Source: Xylanibacter rarus (GTDB lineage: Bacteria > Bacteroidota > Bacteroidia > Bacteroidales > Bacteroidaceae). From it: a stretch of 64,000 bases of DNA. A model generated the notes under the pieces. It had not been told where the DNA came from, made no database searches, and was given only the letters and a program-made list of their open reading frames with translations. This document shows positions 1 to 8,904 of the stretch, piece after piece. A program made the translations under genes and the position numbers. The DNA lies in assembly GCF_001275135.1 (NCBI RefSeq), contig NZ_LFQU01000014.1:1-64000 (forward strand). Direction: 5' to 3'. Numbering within the stretch: the stretch's first letter is position 1; each line of letters opens with the position of its first letter.

Positions 1-15
1 AAATACTCTATACAT

Positions 16-465
16 CTAATGCATTGTCCGGATTATATCGCCGGCCCAGTCTGCAAGCATCAGACTATACCCGTCAAAGCAATCACTGTTGCACCCGTCA
101 GCCACAGAAGCAGCACAGAGCAAAATCTGCCTGTCTTCATCAGGAACAACATCTTTCAACCTGCTGAATGAAGCGACATAGTCGCCTGTATCATAATAAT
201 GTTTCATGCGAACTGTAAACCTGGCCGACTTAAAAAGTTCCGCAAGAACGCCCTTGTTCCGCGCATGAAGAAAATTGTGCAGACAAGCGTGATAAATATT
301 ACATGCCCCTATCTTTACTGCACTGCGTATATCTTCTTTGGTGAAAAAGACACCAAAGCTGTCAAGCGAACCAATGATAGGCTGCGTGTCAAGAAAGAGC
401 TGAAGCAAATCAGACTTCTCCCATCCACGCAATTCCTCCGAACCGGCAACAAATCCACAAATCAC
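16..465 (-). CDS. Hypothetical protein, possibly a 5'-truncated remnant
   Basis: Open frame of 149 codons with a plausible soluble helical composition; I do not recognise a family. The only start near the 5' end is a GTG, and an in-frame TAG lies two codons before it, so the frame cannot extend upstream. No obvious ribosome site precedes the GTG, and the next internal ATG comes only in the second half of the frame. A TAnnTTTG box lies about 175 nt upstream on the same strand. A short frame (ATG at 590, stop at 495-497) lies between box and gene in another phase, which would fit a decayed longer gene. Whether this is expressed is unclear. Confidence 0.45.
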   Translation of the reverse strand: MICGFVAGSEELRGWEKSDLLQLFLDTQPIIGSLDSFGVFFTKEDIRSAVKIGACNIYHACLHNFLHARNKGVLAELFKSARFTVRMKHYYDTGDYVASFSRLKDVVPDEDRQILLCAASVADGCNSDCFDGYSLMLADWAGDIIRTMH

Positions 466-639
466 GCGCTATACGCAAAATATTCAATAAAAAACTACTT
501 TAAATGTTTCAACAAACAGCAACAAATACTGCCATGCATAAACAAACGGACAAGCCCCCACTTAGAAACGTCCTGTTCACTTGCAAACATACGACAAATC
601 ACCGGGGCGTCATTCTAATGACATTCGATCATCAGACAG

Positions 640-647
640 CAAAAATA
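640..647 (-). promoter_or_regulatory. Candidate promoter -7 box
   Basis: TATTTTTG on the minus strand matches the Bacteroidota TAnnTTTG element and points toward the 16-465 frame. The leader would be about 165 nt. Confidence 0.35.
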
Positions 648-778
648 CAAAGAAAACGAACACCCCACAATGAAAAGTTAAAATATTTTTCTTTGAGAAT
701 TACATTGACAAACTCATTCAAAAAGCCATATATATGCAAACATTATAAAATGCCTGCAAAAAAGAAAAGACATAAAAG

Positions 779-800
779 CTGAAACCATCTGCAATTTCAG
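779..800 (-). terminator. Weak terminator after the M15 peptidase
   Basis: CTGAAA and TTTCAG arms around a 10-nt loop, followed on the minus strand by a T-rich tail. It lies just after the stop of the peptidase gene. Confidence 0.35.
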
Positions 801-822
801 TAACGCTAAAGATGCCAAAACT

Positions 823-1581
823 CTAAAGGCTGATCTCGAAATGCTGATAATCTTTAGAGCGGCGCCATGCCCCACCCCATGTAAATCCGGCCTCGATAAA
901 CAGCTTGTATACCAGATCATTGCGGTCTATCTTATAAGGAATATCCTTACGCTTATCTCGGTTGAAGGCATAAGGGCGCCCTTCTTTCGGCTCAATAGTC
1001 CATGTGCCGTTGCTGTTCTTGCGGACATAAGGATTATAAAGCGCATTAATGTCTATTGCCAGTCCCTGACCATGCTTTGAAACTCGTGTCTTTGATCCTG
1101 TCATAAATCTGAAATTAAAGCACGAAGTGTTGTTGGCACGCATCGAGGCCTGATCGTCTGCGTCATAATCGTCGATGAGCACCATACGTTCAATGCGGTA
1201 ACCTGAATCATAAAGTTTTCTGAAAATTCTCAACACCTTACCGGCTATAGCCCTGTTTACAACCATCTCTCCAAGCTGTGTCTGCCCCTTGGCATTACGG
1301 TGCAGCATCTTCAAATAGCACAGCTGGCTGCGCTTCATCGTGCAGTTGCGTTTCCACGACTTGAGCCACATGCGTTTGAACACCTTGTCACTAATATCTT
1401 CGCTTACAAAGCATCGGGATATGCCTACCGACTTGACATCTGAATCAGACACGACCGTGCCTGCACGCCATGACGACAGCCACAAAGGATCTGATGATGC
1501 AGCCTCTGCACTTACTGATGACAGACACGCTAGAAACAATACTACAAAAAACAATATTTTATTGACACCTTGCTTAAACAT
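823..1581 (-). CDS. Exported M15-family peptidase (VanY/D,D-carboxypeptidase-like)
   Basis: 252 residues. Residues 7-28 form a hydrophobic signal peptide. The C-terminal half carries the zinc-site pattern of the M15_4 group: SKHGQGLAIDIN gives His170 and Asp177, and DYQHFE gives His247. Members of this family cut peptidoglycan stem peptides (D-Ala-D-Ala carboxypeptidases) or act as endolysin-like endopeptidases; here the signal peptide puts it in the periplasm or at the outer membrane. The gene stands alone, flanked by non-coding DNA on both sides. The substrate cannot be read from sequence. Start: ATG directly before the signal peptide. Confidence 0.85.
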   Translation of the reverse strand: MFKQGVNKILFFVVLFLACLSSVSAEAASSDPLWLSSWRAGTVVSDSDVKSVGISRCFVSEDISDKVFKRMWLKSWKRNCTMKRSQLCYLKMLHRNAKGQTQLGEMVVNRAIAGKVLRIFRKLYDSGYRIERMVLIDDYDADDQASMRANNTSCFNFRFMTGSKTRVSKHGQGLAIDINALYNPYVRKNSNGTWTIEPKEGRPYAFNRDKRKDIPYKIDRNDLVYKLFIEAGFTWGGAWRRSKDYQHFEISL

Positions 1582-1811
1582 ATTCTACTGATTAATCTGT
1601 AATTATTTACTTAGCCATAGCATGACGGAATGTCCATACGGCACAATCCGCCCAATATATTTTGTAGCACTTAAAAGCACATCGCGGCATTATGTCAGAA
1701 TATTGGCACAAGCCTAATAAGCCCAACAATATTTTTTATGGCCAGAACGCACGTATAATTTCATCACCAAAAATCGTGCCATCGGCGTAAACATGAAACA
1801 TCATATTTTGA

Positions 1812-1843
1812 CAAAAATACAGAAGCCTCCGTATATTCCTCAA
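1812..1843 (-). promoter_or_regulatory. Candidate promoter for the M15 peptidase
   Basis: TATTTTTG (minus strand, 1812-1819) with TTG 21 nt upstream (1841-1843). This would give a leader of about 220 nt before the peptidase start; the region is AT-rich, so chance is possible. Confidence 0.35.
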
Positions 1844-2301
1844 GGAGTTATAAGGATTAAGACAAACTGCTGTTTTTTTATATTGGCAAATTGCTGTAGA
1901 TATTTTACCGACTCAGCAGGCAATGCCCATAAAGGCATACAGCAAGATGTCTACTGGAAACAATAAACAGACGGAATAAATGAATATACAAATTATACAT
2001 GTCTCAATACGGATTAAAGACATATTAAACTCATTAAGAATGCGAATTACATAAAGACGGAAAAAGTAAAAATTTTACTTTTATAACATTGATAATATTT
2101 CATATAAAGAGAGAAAAACTCAATAGAAAGCAACAACTTACAAAATGAAGAAAACGGTAAAAAATCAGGACATGAGTTTTCTTTAATCTAGAAATCATAA
2201 TGTTAATAGACATTTATTTTCTATCTGCATAGAGGTTAAATATTAAGACATATTTACATTTAGCATACACAAAAGTCAATAAAAAGGCACATTTTTAATT
2301 A

Positions 2302-2338
2302 AAACTCATGCATATTCAAGACATAAAAGCATGAGTTT
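2302..2338. repeat. Perfect inverted repeat, 10-bp arms
   Basis: AAACTCATGC (2302-2311) and GCATGAGTTT (2329-2338) around a 17-nt loop. It sits 14 nt before a second hairpin. Confidence 0.6.
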
Positions 2339-2352
2339 GCCTTGCTAAATGA

Positions 2353-2390
2353 GCCGTTTCTGACCTCCAAACGGCATAGTAATATTTTTT
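2353..2390 (+). terminator. Orphan terminator-like hairpin
   Basis: GCCGTTT (2353-2359) and AAACGGC (2369-2375) with a 9-nt loop, then a tract ending in six T residues on the plus strand. No plus-strand gene lies upstream, so it may end a small RNA or be coincidental. Confidence 0.4.
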
Positions 2391-2799
2391 AACTCTTCTT
2401 ATCTTTACCAAAAAACAATGTAAGTCATTGTATATCAACATATTGTCATATATATACTATTTTTGATATTTTTCGCTCAAAATCATTGATTTGCAGAGAG
2501 CATGGCCACTCTGAGAGCGTTAAAAATAAAAAGTTTTCTGTCTGAATAGAGAATTATATTTACAAAACAGCGACAACGTAACAATGAAATTTCCATACAA
2601 AAAGAACGACAATAGACGAGACAATATAAAAAAACAGGAACAACTCAAACAGCAGACATCATAATTAAACAGAAAGAACCATTATACCAAAACAAAGATA
2701 AAGAAAAGCCACGAGCATCATATTCCCCAAAAGGAGGCACAGCAGAAATAAAAAAAGCAAAACAACCTTAAGACATAACAGAAGAAAGAAAACAAAAAA

Positions 2800-2822
2800 G
2801 CCGGCTCAAATGATGAGCCGGC
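2800..2822 (-). terminator. Rho-independent terminator of rpsP
   Basis: GCCGGCTCA and TGAGCCGGC arms (9 bp, perfect) with a 5-nt loop, followed on the minus strand by TTTTTTG. It begins about 30 nt after the rpsP stop. Confidence 0.88.
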
Positions 2823-2850
2823 CCTATTCTAAAATCTCTTTTTAAGAAAA

Positions 2851-3387
2851 TTAAGCCTCAGCAGGTGCCTCTTCAGCAGAAGCCTCTGCATTTGCAGCAG
2901 CCTCGGCCTCAGCCTTAGCAGCAGCTGCAGCAGCCTTCTTCTCAGCTACCTTCTTAGCTATCTCCTCATTTACTTTCTTCTCAGCGTCAAGAGCTTTAGC
3001 AGCAGCGTCTTTCTTGCTCTTAGCCTCGTTTTCACGAATCTGGTCAAGACCCTTAACCTTGTTAGCTTTCCAAGCGTCGAACTTGCTCTGAGCTGCAGCC
3101 TCGTCGAAAGCGCCTTTCTTTACTCCACCGCGAAGATGCTTCATCATATAAACACCCTCACCTTTAAGGATATTGCGTACTGTGTCTGTTGGCTGAGCGC
3201 CAGTCTCAACCCAATAGAGAGCACGGTCGAAATTCAAATCTACCGTAGCAGGATTGGTGTTAGGATTGTATGTACCAATCTTCTCTGTAAACTTACCATC
3301 ACGTGGTGCTCTTACATCTGCGATGACAATGCTGTAGAAGGCATAACCTTTACGGCCACCTCGCTGTAATCTGATTTTTGTTGCCAT
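2851..3387 (-). CDS. rpsP: 30S ribosomal protein S16
   Basis: 178 residues. The first ~85 residues are a standard S16 core ([20 protein letters not shown] at the start, then [10 protein letters not shown]). The remainder is a Lys/Glu/Ala-rich low-complexity tail ending in EEAPAEA. S16 proteins of most bacteria are 80-100 residues; the long charged tail is usual in Bacteroidota. S16 binds 16S rRNA early in 30S assembly. The gene is monocistronic here, with its own promoter box and a strong terminator; it is not next to rimM, trmD or rplS as in many bacteria. Confidence 0.97.
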   Translation of the reverse strand: MATKIRLQRGGRKGYAFYSIVIADVRAPRDGKFTEKIGTYNPNTNPATVDLNFDRALYWVETGAQPTDTVRNILKGEGVYMMKHLRGGVKKGAFDEAAAQSKFDAWKANKVKGLDQIRENEAKSKKDAAAKALDAEKKVNEEIAKKVAEKKAAAAAAKAEAEAAANAEASAEEAPAEA

Positions 3388-3439
3388 TTTTTATTTGTAA
3401 TTAGGTTTGAATTTATGCTATCAACTCGTAATAGCGGCG

Positions 3440-3447
3440 CAAAGGTA
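3440..3447 (-). promoter_or_regulatory. rpsP promoter -7 box
   Basis: TACCTTTG on the minus strand, 53 nt upstream of the rpsP start. No convincing -33 element at the usual spacing. Confidence 0.65.
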
Positions 3448-3548
3448 ATGCTTTTAGCTGATATAAGTGTTATTTTGCCTCGTATTAACTAAACATTTAA
3501 CTATTTTTATTCAATATCCATGCCGGCATCACCTCTTAGAGCTGAAAT

Positions 3549-4226
3549 TTACTGCTTAACCAGCTTCAGTCCGCACTCAAGACCATCCATTCCGCCTATA
3601 AGCGAAGCAGCTGTCTTAAGTGTTGAATTCTGTGACACAGAACCAAGTACGTTTACATACTCAAGGAGCTTTGACGCATTCATAACGATAAGAAGATTGT
3701 CGCCGTCAAGCTGTGTTGTTCCTACTATCTGTGAAATCTTGCCGCCGTACTTCAGCACAATGTTCTTATCCTCAATGGTGTATGTACCGGTAACTTTCTT
3801 TCCCATAAGCGTCTGGGTGAAGTTTCCCGACTTGTCAAAAGTCATGGTCACGCTGCCTTTCTTGAAGCCATAGCCTTCCAGCTTGCTCTTCAGCTGAGTT
3901 TCTACAGCTGAAGAAGCCACCTTTCCACCTATGTTCTTCAGCATGTCATCGCTCGACAGCACAACTGCCGGCTCTTCATAAACCCATGTGCCTATGATTT
4001 TATCCTCTGTAGCCACCTTGTTTGATGAGAAAATACTCGTAAGCGACGATAACAAGCCGCCAACGCCTGAATTGTCTGAAGATGTTGTCTCAGTGGTTGT
4101 CTTTTCTGATGAGCCACCAGACACTACATTTTTCAGGATATTACCCAAACTGATCTGAGCGTCGGCCTGAACCGTGAAAAACAATGCGGTGCATAACAAT
4201 GCACCCTTAATAAACAACTTTTTCAT
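3549..4226 (-). CDS. DUF4923-type exported lipocalin-like protein
   Basis: 225 residues. Residues 1-23 are a signal peptide ending QADAQ (SPI type, no lipobox). A Ser/Thr-rich linker follows (about 30-65), then a globular part starting IIGTWVYEEPAVVL with alternating beta-strand pattern, resembling the DUF4923 family of Bacteroidota. I recall this family as lipocalin-like with no assigned function. It begins 15 nt after the stop of the MBL-fold hydrolase gene, so the two are probably cotranscribed. Confidence 0.75.
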   Translation of the reverse strand: MKKLFIKGALLCTALFFTVQADAQISLGNILKNVVSGGSSEKTTTETTSSDNSGVGGLLSSLTSIFSSNKVATEDKIIGTWVYEEPAVVLSSDDMLKNIGGKVASSAVETQLKSKLEGYGFKKGSVTMTFDKSGNFTQTLMGKKVTGTYTIEDKNIVLKYGGKISQIVGTTQLDGDNLLIVMNASKLLEYVNVLGSVSQNSTLKTAASLIGGMDGLECGLKLVKQ

Positions 4227-4241
4227 TTCAATCCAATTTAA

Positions 4242-5045
4242 TCATTTAAGTATATATGCCCCACTTGGGCTGTTTCTTTTCAATACATCTACCTTTAGCT
4301 GTGCCAAATCAGGATTACCAGAGCCTGCCAATCCCATTTCAACGGTCTTGCGGGCTAGTTCCGGATGATTGTTCTCCTCGCTTAAATGGCACAGCCACAC
4401 ATGATTGAGCCTGCCCGTGGCATTGGCTGCAAGACTTTGCGCACACAGTCTGTTTGACAGATGGCCATTGCCGCCGGCCACTCTCTTCTTAAGGTATTCG
4501 GGATATGGGCCAGTCCGCAGCATCTCTTCGTCATGATTAGCCTCAATGACCAAATAATCGGCGTCATTAATAGCCTTTGTCATTTCGTCGGTAACATGCC
4601 CGACATCTGTCATCAGGCAGAAATTGGTATTCTCGTACTTAATTTTAAAGCCTATATTGTCGCGACTGTCATGAGGCACATGAAATGCCGACACCGTGAA
4701 ATCGTCCAAAACGATGTCCTTACCTTTCTCTATTATACGGACGTTTGCCGCATCTATCTTTTTCCTTACACAATAGTTGCTTCTTATACCCTCATGAACT
4801 TCTTTCGTGGCATACACAGGCACACCAAGACTGTTGCTGAAACTGCCTACAGACTTAACATGGTCTGCATGGTCATGAGTTATCAGCACATACCTTACGT
4901 TTTTTACACTAAGGCCATAATCATGAAAATATTTTTTTAGCTTTCTTATTCCTATACCGATATCAATAAGTATGCCGTATGTCTCGGTATATATATAATA
5001 GCAGTTTCCACAACTTCCACTACCGAAAGATATAAAATTAAGCAT
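4242..5045 (-). CDS. MBL-fold metallo-hydrolase (YycJ/WalJ-like)
   Basis: 267 residues from the ATG giving MLNFISFGSGSCGNCYYI. The frame is open 36 codons further, but that stretch overlaps the divergent promoter region. THDHADH is the HxHxDH zinc motif; later His residues in GNGHLSN and LCHLSEENNH fit the rest of the metal site. The opening GSGSxGN is typical of the YycJ/WalJ group of single-domain beta-lactamase-fold hydrolases, some of which act on nucleic acids; the substrate here is unknown. It heads a two-gene unit with the DUF4923 protein. Confidence 0.88.
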   Translation of the reverse strand: MLNFISFGSGSCGNCYYIYTETYGILIDIGIGIRKLKKYFHDYGLSVKNVRYVLITHDHADHVKSVGSFSNSLGVPVYATKEVHEGIRSNYCVRKKIDAANVRIIEKGKDIVLDDFTVSAFHVPHDSRDNIGFKIKYENTNFCLMTDVGHVTDEMTKAINDADYLVIEANHDEEMLRTGPYPEYLKKRVAGGNGHLSNRLCAQSLAANATGRLNHVWLCHLSEENNHPELARKTVEMGLAGSGNPDLAQLKVDVLKRNSPSGAYILK

Positions 5046-5063
5046 CTTGATATTTTTTGTCTG

Positions 5064-5094
5064 CAAATTTATAAAGAATTGACCATGGTACAAA
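5064..5094 (-). promoter_or_regulatory. Promoter of the MBL-fold hydrolase unit
   Basis: Minus strand TTTG (5091-5094), 19-nt spacer, TAAATTTG (5064-5071), 18 nt before the start codon. It overlaps the oppositely directed promoter at 5079-5111. Confidence 0.6.
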
Positions 5095-5111
5095 AAAAAA
5101 TGGTATCTTTG
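5079..5111 (+). promoter_or_regulatory. Promoter of the small lipoprotein gene
   Basis: TTG (5079-5081), 22-nt spacer, TATCTTTG (5104-5111), 16 nt before ATG at 5128. Confidence 0.65.
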
Positions 5112-5127
5112 TAGAAAATTAATCAAT

Positions 5128-5583
5128 ATGAAAATATCTTTCCTGACTATCATTTGTCTATTAATTTTCGGTTCCTGTACAAAACATTATCAGTCGGAAG
5201 ACGAGGAAAATATAATATCGGTGACTGACCAGTTTGCCTCAAATTATTTTAACTTTAAACTGAAAGAAGCCATACCCTTATGCACTCCGGAATCAGAAAA
5301 ATGGATAAGGTTCATGGCAAGCAATATATTTCAGGAAGATATCGATGTGATTAACAATAACACTGAAAGCACCACGCATGAAACCGACGAGGTAAACTAT
5401 GTGAACGACACACTGGCAACAGTGAAATGCGACGCATATAATGTCTTTAAGATAGACACTATAGGACGTCCCGGAAGAATATCAGAACACGAAGTATATA
5501 ACATCAACGTGGTAAAAAGAGACGGCAGGTGGCTGATTAAAATGGAAGGCCCACTGCAAAGTGAAAAGCAAAATCGCGACTAA
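5128..5583 (+). CDS. Small lipoprotein, NTF2-like fold suspected
   Basis: 151 residues. Hydrophobic leader followed by FGSC (lipid-acceptor Cys17), then an acidic segment (SEDEEN). The rest, with FNFKLKEAIPLCTPESEKW followed by strands ending in VVKRDGRWLIKM, resembles small DUF4878/NTF2-like lipoproteins of Bacteroidota; the fold call is inference and the function is unknown. Its last 47 bases overlap the end of the convergent tamL gene. Confidence 0.75.
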   Translation: MKISFLTIICLLIFGSCTKHYQSEDEENIISVTDQFASNYFNFKLKEAIPLCTPESEKWIRFMASNIFQEDIDVINNNTESTTHETDEVNYVNDTLATVKCDAYNVFKIDTIGRPGRISEHEVYNINVVKRDGRWLIKMEGPLQSEKQNRD

Positions 5584-7770
5584 AATCAGGATGGAAGATG
5601 GCGTAATGTTCCTGCTGTGTGTCATAAGCCGGATTTATGGCCTTCATACCCATATCAAAACGAAGAATAAAGAAATCGAAATTGAGTCTTAAGCCCACTC
5701 CGTAAGCAACGGCTATCTGCTTATAGAAATCTTTAATGTCAAACTGTCCTCCGGGTTGTTCTTCGTAATACCTCAATGTCCATATATTACCGGCATCAAC
5801 AAAAACAGCTCCATAAATCTTCCAGAACAGGAAAGAACGGAACTCAAGATTAATATCCAGCTTTATATCACCCGTCTGATTTATGAAGTCGATAGAGCCG
5901 TTTGTCCCCTTAAACTTTCCCGGTCCAAGTCCACGGACGCTCCATCCTCTCACAGAGTTGGCACCTCCTGAGAAATATCTCTTTTCAAAAGGCAAGACGC
6001 GGCTGTTGCCATAAGGATAGGCAATACCAAAACCAACATGAAAGGCAAGATTGTTACGTGAATCAAAACGGAACATGCGGGTATAGTCGAAATCTCCTTT
6101 CACATACTGAGCGAAAGCAATATTAAATAAGGTGTATTGATTGTCGCTGTTTACGCTGCTGCCGATCAGACGTGAAACACCGTTAAGAAGATTTCCTGCT
6201 GTCTCAATATTAAACTTATAGACTTCGTCGCCATTATTGTACGACATGCCAAAGCCTAGCTTCATTATGAACAGGTCTTCGTAATTATACCTCAAAATAG
6301 AATTTCTGCTGTCCACATCGTCAAGATATTCTTCTTTAAATGTTTTCGAAATCCATGGCATATAAATATAGTTCAGGTCTATAAGATCTACATTATATCT
6401 ACGCCTGCGCTTAACGTCATCCCAACGATATCTCACACCGGCAGAAAAAACACGGCGATGAAATTCAGGACGGTTCTGCATATTATAACTGGCCGTCAAC
6501 TCAGTTACGGCAGCCGACTGTCTCTTAAAATTCTTTGAAAGGAACGGAACCAACAGACGCGGAAAGACAAGTTTCGTCTCCAGACTATATTCTTCATAGT
6601 CCTGATTCTGATACCCCTCAAGACCTGTAATGGCCTCAAAAGCCCCGCGCAATTTTACACTAAACGTTTCAGCACCTTTGAAAAGGTTCTTATTCTCATA
6701 AGTAAGCGATGCTGCAGCTCCAAAGTCTCCGGCAGTGTTTGTTCCTTCAGGCTGAAAGATTACACTGTTTATCTTATTTGTGCTGATACCGATATCACAG
6801 TTAAGCTTATCACTGTCAGGAAGTTCGTTGAATCGTATATTTGTATATTTTACAATCTGGAGACGGCTGAATCTGTTATATGTTTTCTGAAGTGCTTCCG
6901 AATTAAAATATTCTCCCGGTTCTATAAGAGTATTCTCTTCAAGCACTGACTGGCGCAAAGGCACATAATTACGTTCGTCATTGCTGTAATATGTTACATC
7001 ATTTATTTTATAACGGGTATGTGCCTCTTCAGGACTTTTGCTGTTGGCGGTATATTTATGCAAATGCAACGTAAGGTCAACATCGGTGCTTCCCCGCACC
7101 GAATCGGCTGAATATGTAATAAAATCCTTATGAAACTTATAATATCCGTTGTTATTTAAATATTTTGTCAGTGCCTTTCGCTCATTGTCAAGTTCGTTTG
7201 TCAAGAAAGGCATACCTACACGTAATCCAGGCTTAAAGCCTCCCTCTTCACCAGTATTCAAGAATTCCGCAATTTTATCATCTTGAATATCATAACTGAC
7301 AGAACTTATGTGATACAAAGGACCCGGATGAAGGTTATAAACAACAACAACTTTCTTTTCTTTTTAAAGTCGAGGTTATAATCTACGGTAGCCCTAAGGT
7401 ATCCAAGACCATGCAGCACATTCTCTAAATCAGAGCATGTCATGGCTGTCTGAAGAGAGTCAAACAGAACAGGGTCTTCGCCTAAATCACGAAGTTTTTT
7501 GTTTATCCATTTAGTGGAATCCTTGCCGGATAACGCATAAGTGCCGAGAGGTATCTTAAACAGGGAGAACCACTTTGAATTGCCTTTCTGCCTTATATAT
7601 GCCTTAAGTCTGTCAGGATTGACGTCCTTAACATCAGACTTTATCTCTGCATCATCCAAAAGGAACTTTCCTTCCGGTATGAACTTCGATGCAGAACACC
7701 CTGACAGCACCAGCACGACAATCAAGAGCGAAACAAATAAAGAAATATATTTAGATACCTGTTTTATCAT
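5537..7770 (-). pseudogene. tamL: TamL-like outer-membrane assembly lipoprotein, frameshifted
   Basis: Two overlapping frames make one Omp85-family protein of about 740 residues. Frame one (7770 to 7306) has a lipobox (LSGC) and the TamL opening KFIPEGKFLLDDAEI, then a first POTRA-like domain. Frame two (open to 5537) holds further POTRA sequence and the 16-strand surface-antigen barrel ending in FAVGLPF with a C-terminal Phe. Reading frame one past the A/G-rich tract at about 7351-7368 gives nonsense (LLLFITF), while a one-base shift gives VVVVYNLHPGPLYHIS, a normal POTRA continuation. TamL works with TamB in envelope biogenesis. The shift is either a real lesion, a sequencing error in a purine run, or, less likely, programmed. 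The convergent lipoprotein gene overlaps the 3' end by 47 bases. Confidence 0.8.
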
Positions 7771-7787
7771 TTAATGCAAATTTCAAG

Positions 7788-7818
7788 TTGCAAAAATAAT
7801 AAAATTTTAGTACTTTTG
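7788..7818 (+). promoter_or_regulatory. Promoter of the TrmH-family methyltransferase
   Basis: TTG (7788-7790), 20-nt spacer, TACTTTTG (7811-7818). The leader would be about 130 nt. Confidence 0.6.
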
Positions 7819-7954
7819 CCAACGTTATTACAATGAAATTGGTATAACGGCAATAAGTTTAGACCAACCGGTCTGAAAAGATTTGCGTAAAGATTATTTA
7901 TATTTAATATAATGTCAGACACAAACACCATATAACAATAAATCCGTCAACACC

Positions 7955-8740
7955 ATGATTTCAAAAAATCTCATTAAATATATACGTTCACTCGAACTTA
8001 AGAAAAACAGACAGAAAGAAGGTGTCTTTGTGGCAGAAGGCCCTAAAGTTGTAGGAGACTTATCGGAGATATATAATCCGGAACGTCTTATTGCTACAGA
8101 AGAATGGTATAAAGCTAACAACAAAAGCGCAAGGCCACAAGACGTGACGGTGACAGACGATGAGCTAAAGAAAATAAGCTTCTTACAGCATCCACAGCAA
8201 GTGATGGGAATATTCAAGATACCTACCCATACTCTGGACATCAGTATATGTGAACGCGAACTCTGCCTTGCACTTGACAGAGTGCAAGATCCGGGCAACC
8301 TCGGAACTATCATAAGAATAGCCGACTGGTTTGGCATTTCAACAATATTTTGCAGCAACGATACAGCCGACGCTTATAATCCTAAAGTAGTACAGGCAAC
8401 AATGGGAAGTATCGCTCATGTAAACATAATCTATACAGACCTGAACGAAATTATAGAAAATAAACCGGCTAATGCATTGGTATACGGAACAGCATTAAAC
8501 GGGACCGACATATACGCACAGGAGCTGACTCCAACAGGAATTATAATCATGGGAAATGAGGGCAACGGAATATCCCAACAGATATTGTCAAAGGCTGACA
8601 GATCGCTATTCATACCTTGTTACCAAAAGAACAAGAAAGCAGACAGCCTGAATGTCGCAATGGCAACAGCGCTCACATGTGCAGAATTCAGGAGACAGAC
8701 AAAAAATAGCGACAGCAATAAACAGCAAAAAGCCGAATAG
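7955..8740 (+). CDS. TrmH/SpoU-family RNA 2'-O-methyltransferase
   Basis: 261 residues. The N-terminal ~95 residues are the substrate-binding SpoU_sub_bind domain. The C-terminal SPOUT knot domain shows the three family motifs: LDRVQDPGNLGTIIRIAD (about 108-124, with the catalytic Arg), IIIMGNEGNGIS (196-207) and DSLNVAMATAL (230-240), which binds S-adenosylmethionine. Members methylate ribose in rRNA (RlmB-like) or tRNA; the exact target cannot be decided. It is transcribed divergently from tamL. Confidence 0.93.
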   Translation: MISKNLIKYIRSLELKKNRQKEGVFVAEGPKVVGDLSEIYNPERLIATEEWYKANNKSARPQDVTVTDDELKKISFLQHPQQVMGIFKIPTHTLDISICERELCLALDRVQDPGNLGTIIRIADWFGISTIFCSNDTADAYNPKVVQATMGSIAHVNIIYTDLNEIIENKPANALVYGTALNGTDIYAQELTPTGIIIMGNEGNGISQQILSKADRSLFIPCYQKNKKADSLNVAMATALTCAEFRRQTKNSDSNKQQKAE

Positions 8741-8849
8741 ACGACAAAGTGTCATCATTTCAGAAGTTAAAGTGCAATTCCGACACATTGGCAATGTCAA
8801 AATGTAGCAGTAACATTAAATCATACAAAAATTAAAAAGCTATAAATTA

Positions 8850-8880
8850 TTGTTTCATTAAATAATTATATGTATATTTG
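8850..8880 (+). promoter_or_regulatory. Promoter of the mce-mmd cluster
   Basis: TTG (8850-8852), 20-nt spacer, TATATTTG (8873-8880), 24 nt before the mce start. Very close to the Bacteroidota consensus. Confidence 0.75.
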
Positions 8881-8904
8881 CACATCTTATAAAACCTATA
8901 AAAT

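Larger units (their letters stand above)
466..822. other. Gene-free stretch
   Basis: About 357 bases between the first frame and the M15 peptidase. Frames here are short and of poor composition. It holds the candidate box at 640-647 and the weak hairpin at 779-800. Confidence 0.6.
1582..2799. other. AT-rich gene-free region of about 1.2 kb
   Basis: No open frame of 60 codons or more on either strand and no tRNA-like T-loop sequence seen. It contains a 10-bp palindrome at 2062-2082, and two hairpins at 2302-2338 and 2353-2375, the second followed by a T-rich stretch. It is unusually long for this gene-dense window. Confidence 0.7.

Noticed and set aside
199-782. Two plus-strand frames of 139 and 92 codons at the left end
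   Set aside because: The first is largely antisense to the 16-465 frame, both are Lys/Thr-rich as expected from AT-rich non-coding DNA, and neither has a promoter box.
2693-2700. TATCTTTG on the minus strand before the rpsP terminator
   Set aside because: No -33 element at the right spacing and no gene or structure downstream; expected by chance in AT-rich DNA.
7345-7370. Programmed -1 frameshifting to make TamL
   Set aside because: Only a lone A-AAG codon is available and there is no classical X-XXY-YYZ heptamer in phase; a simple indel or read error is more economical.
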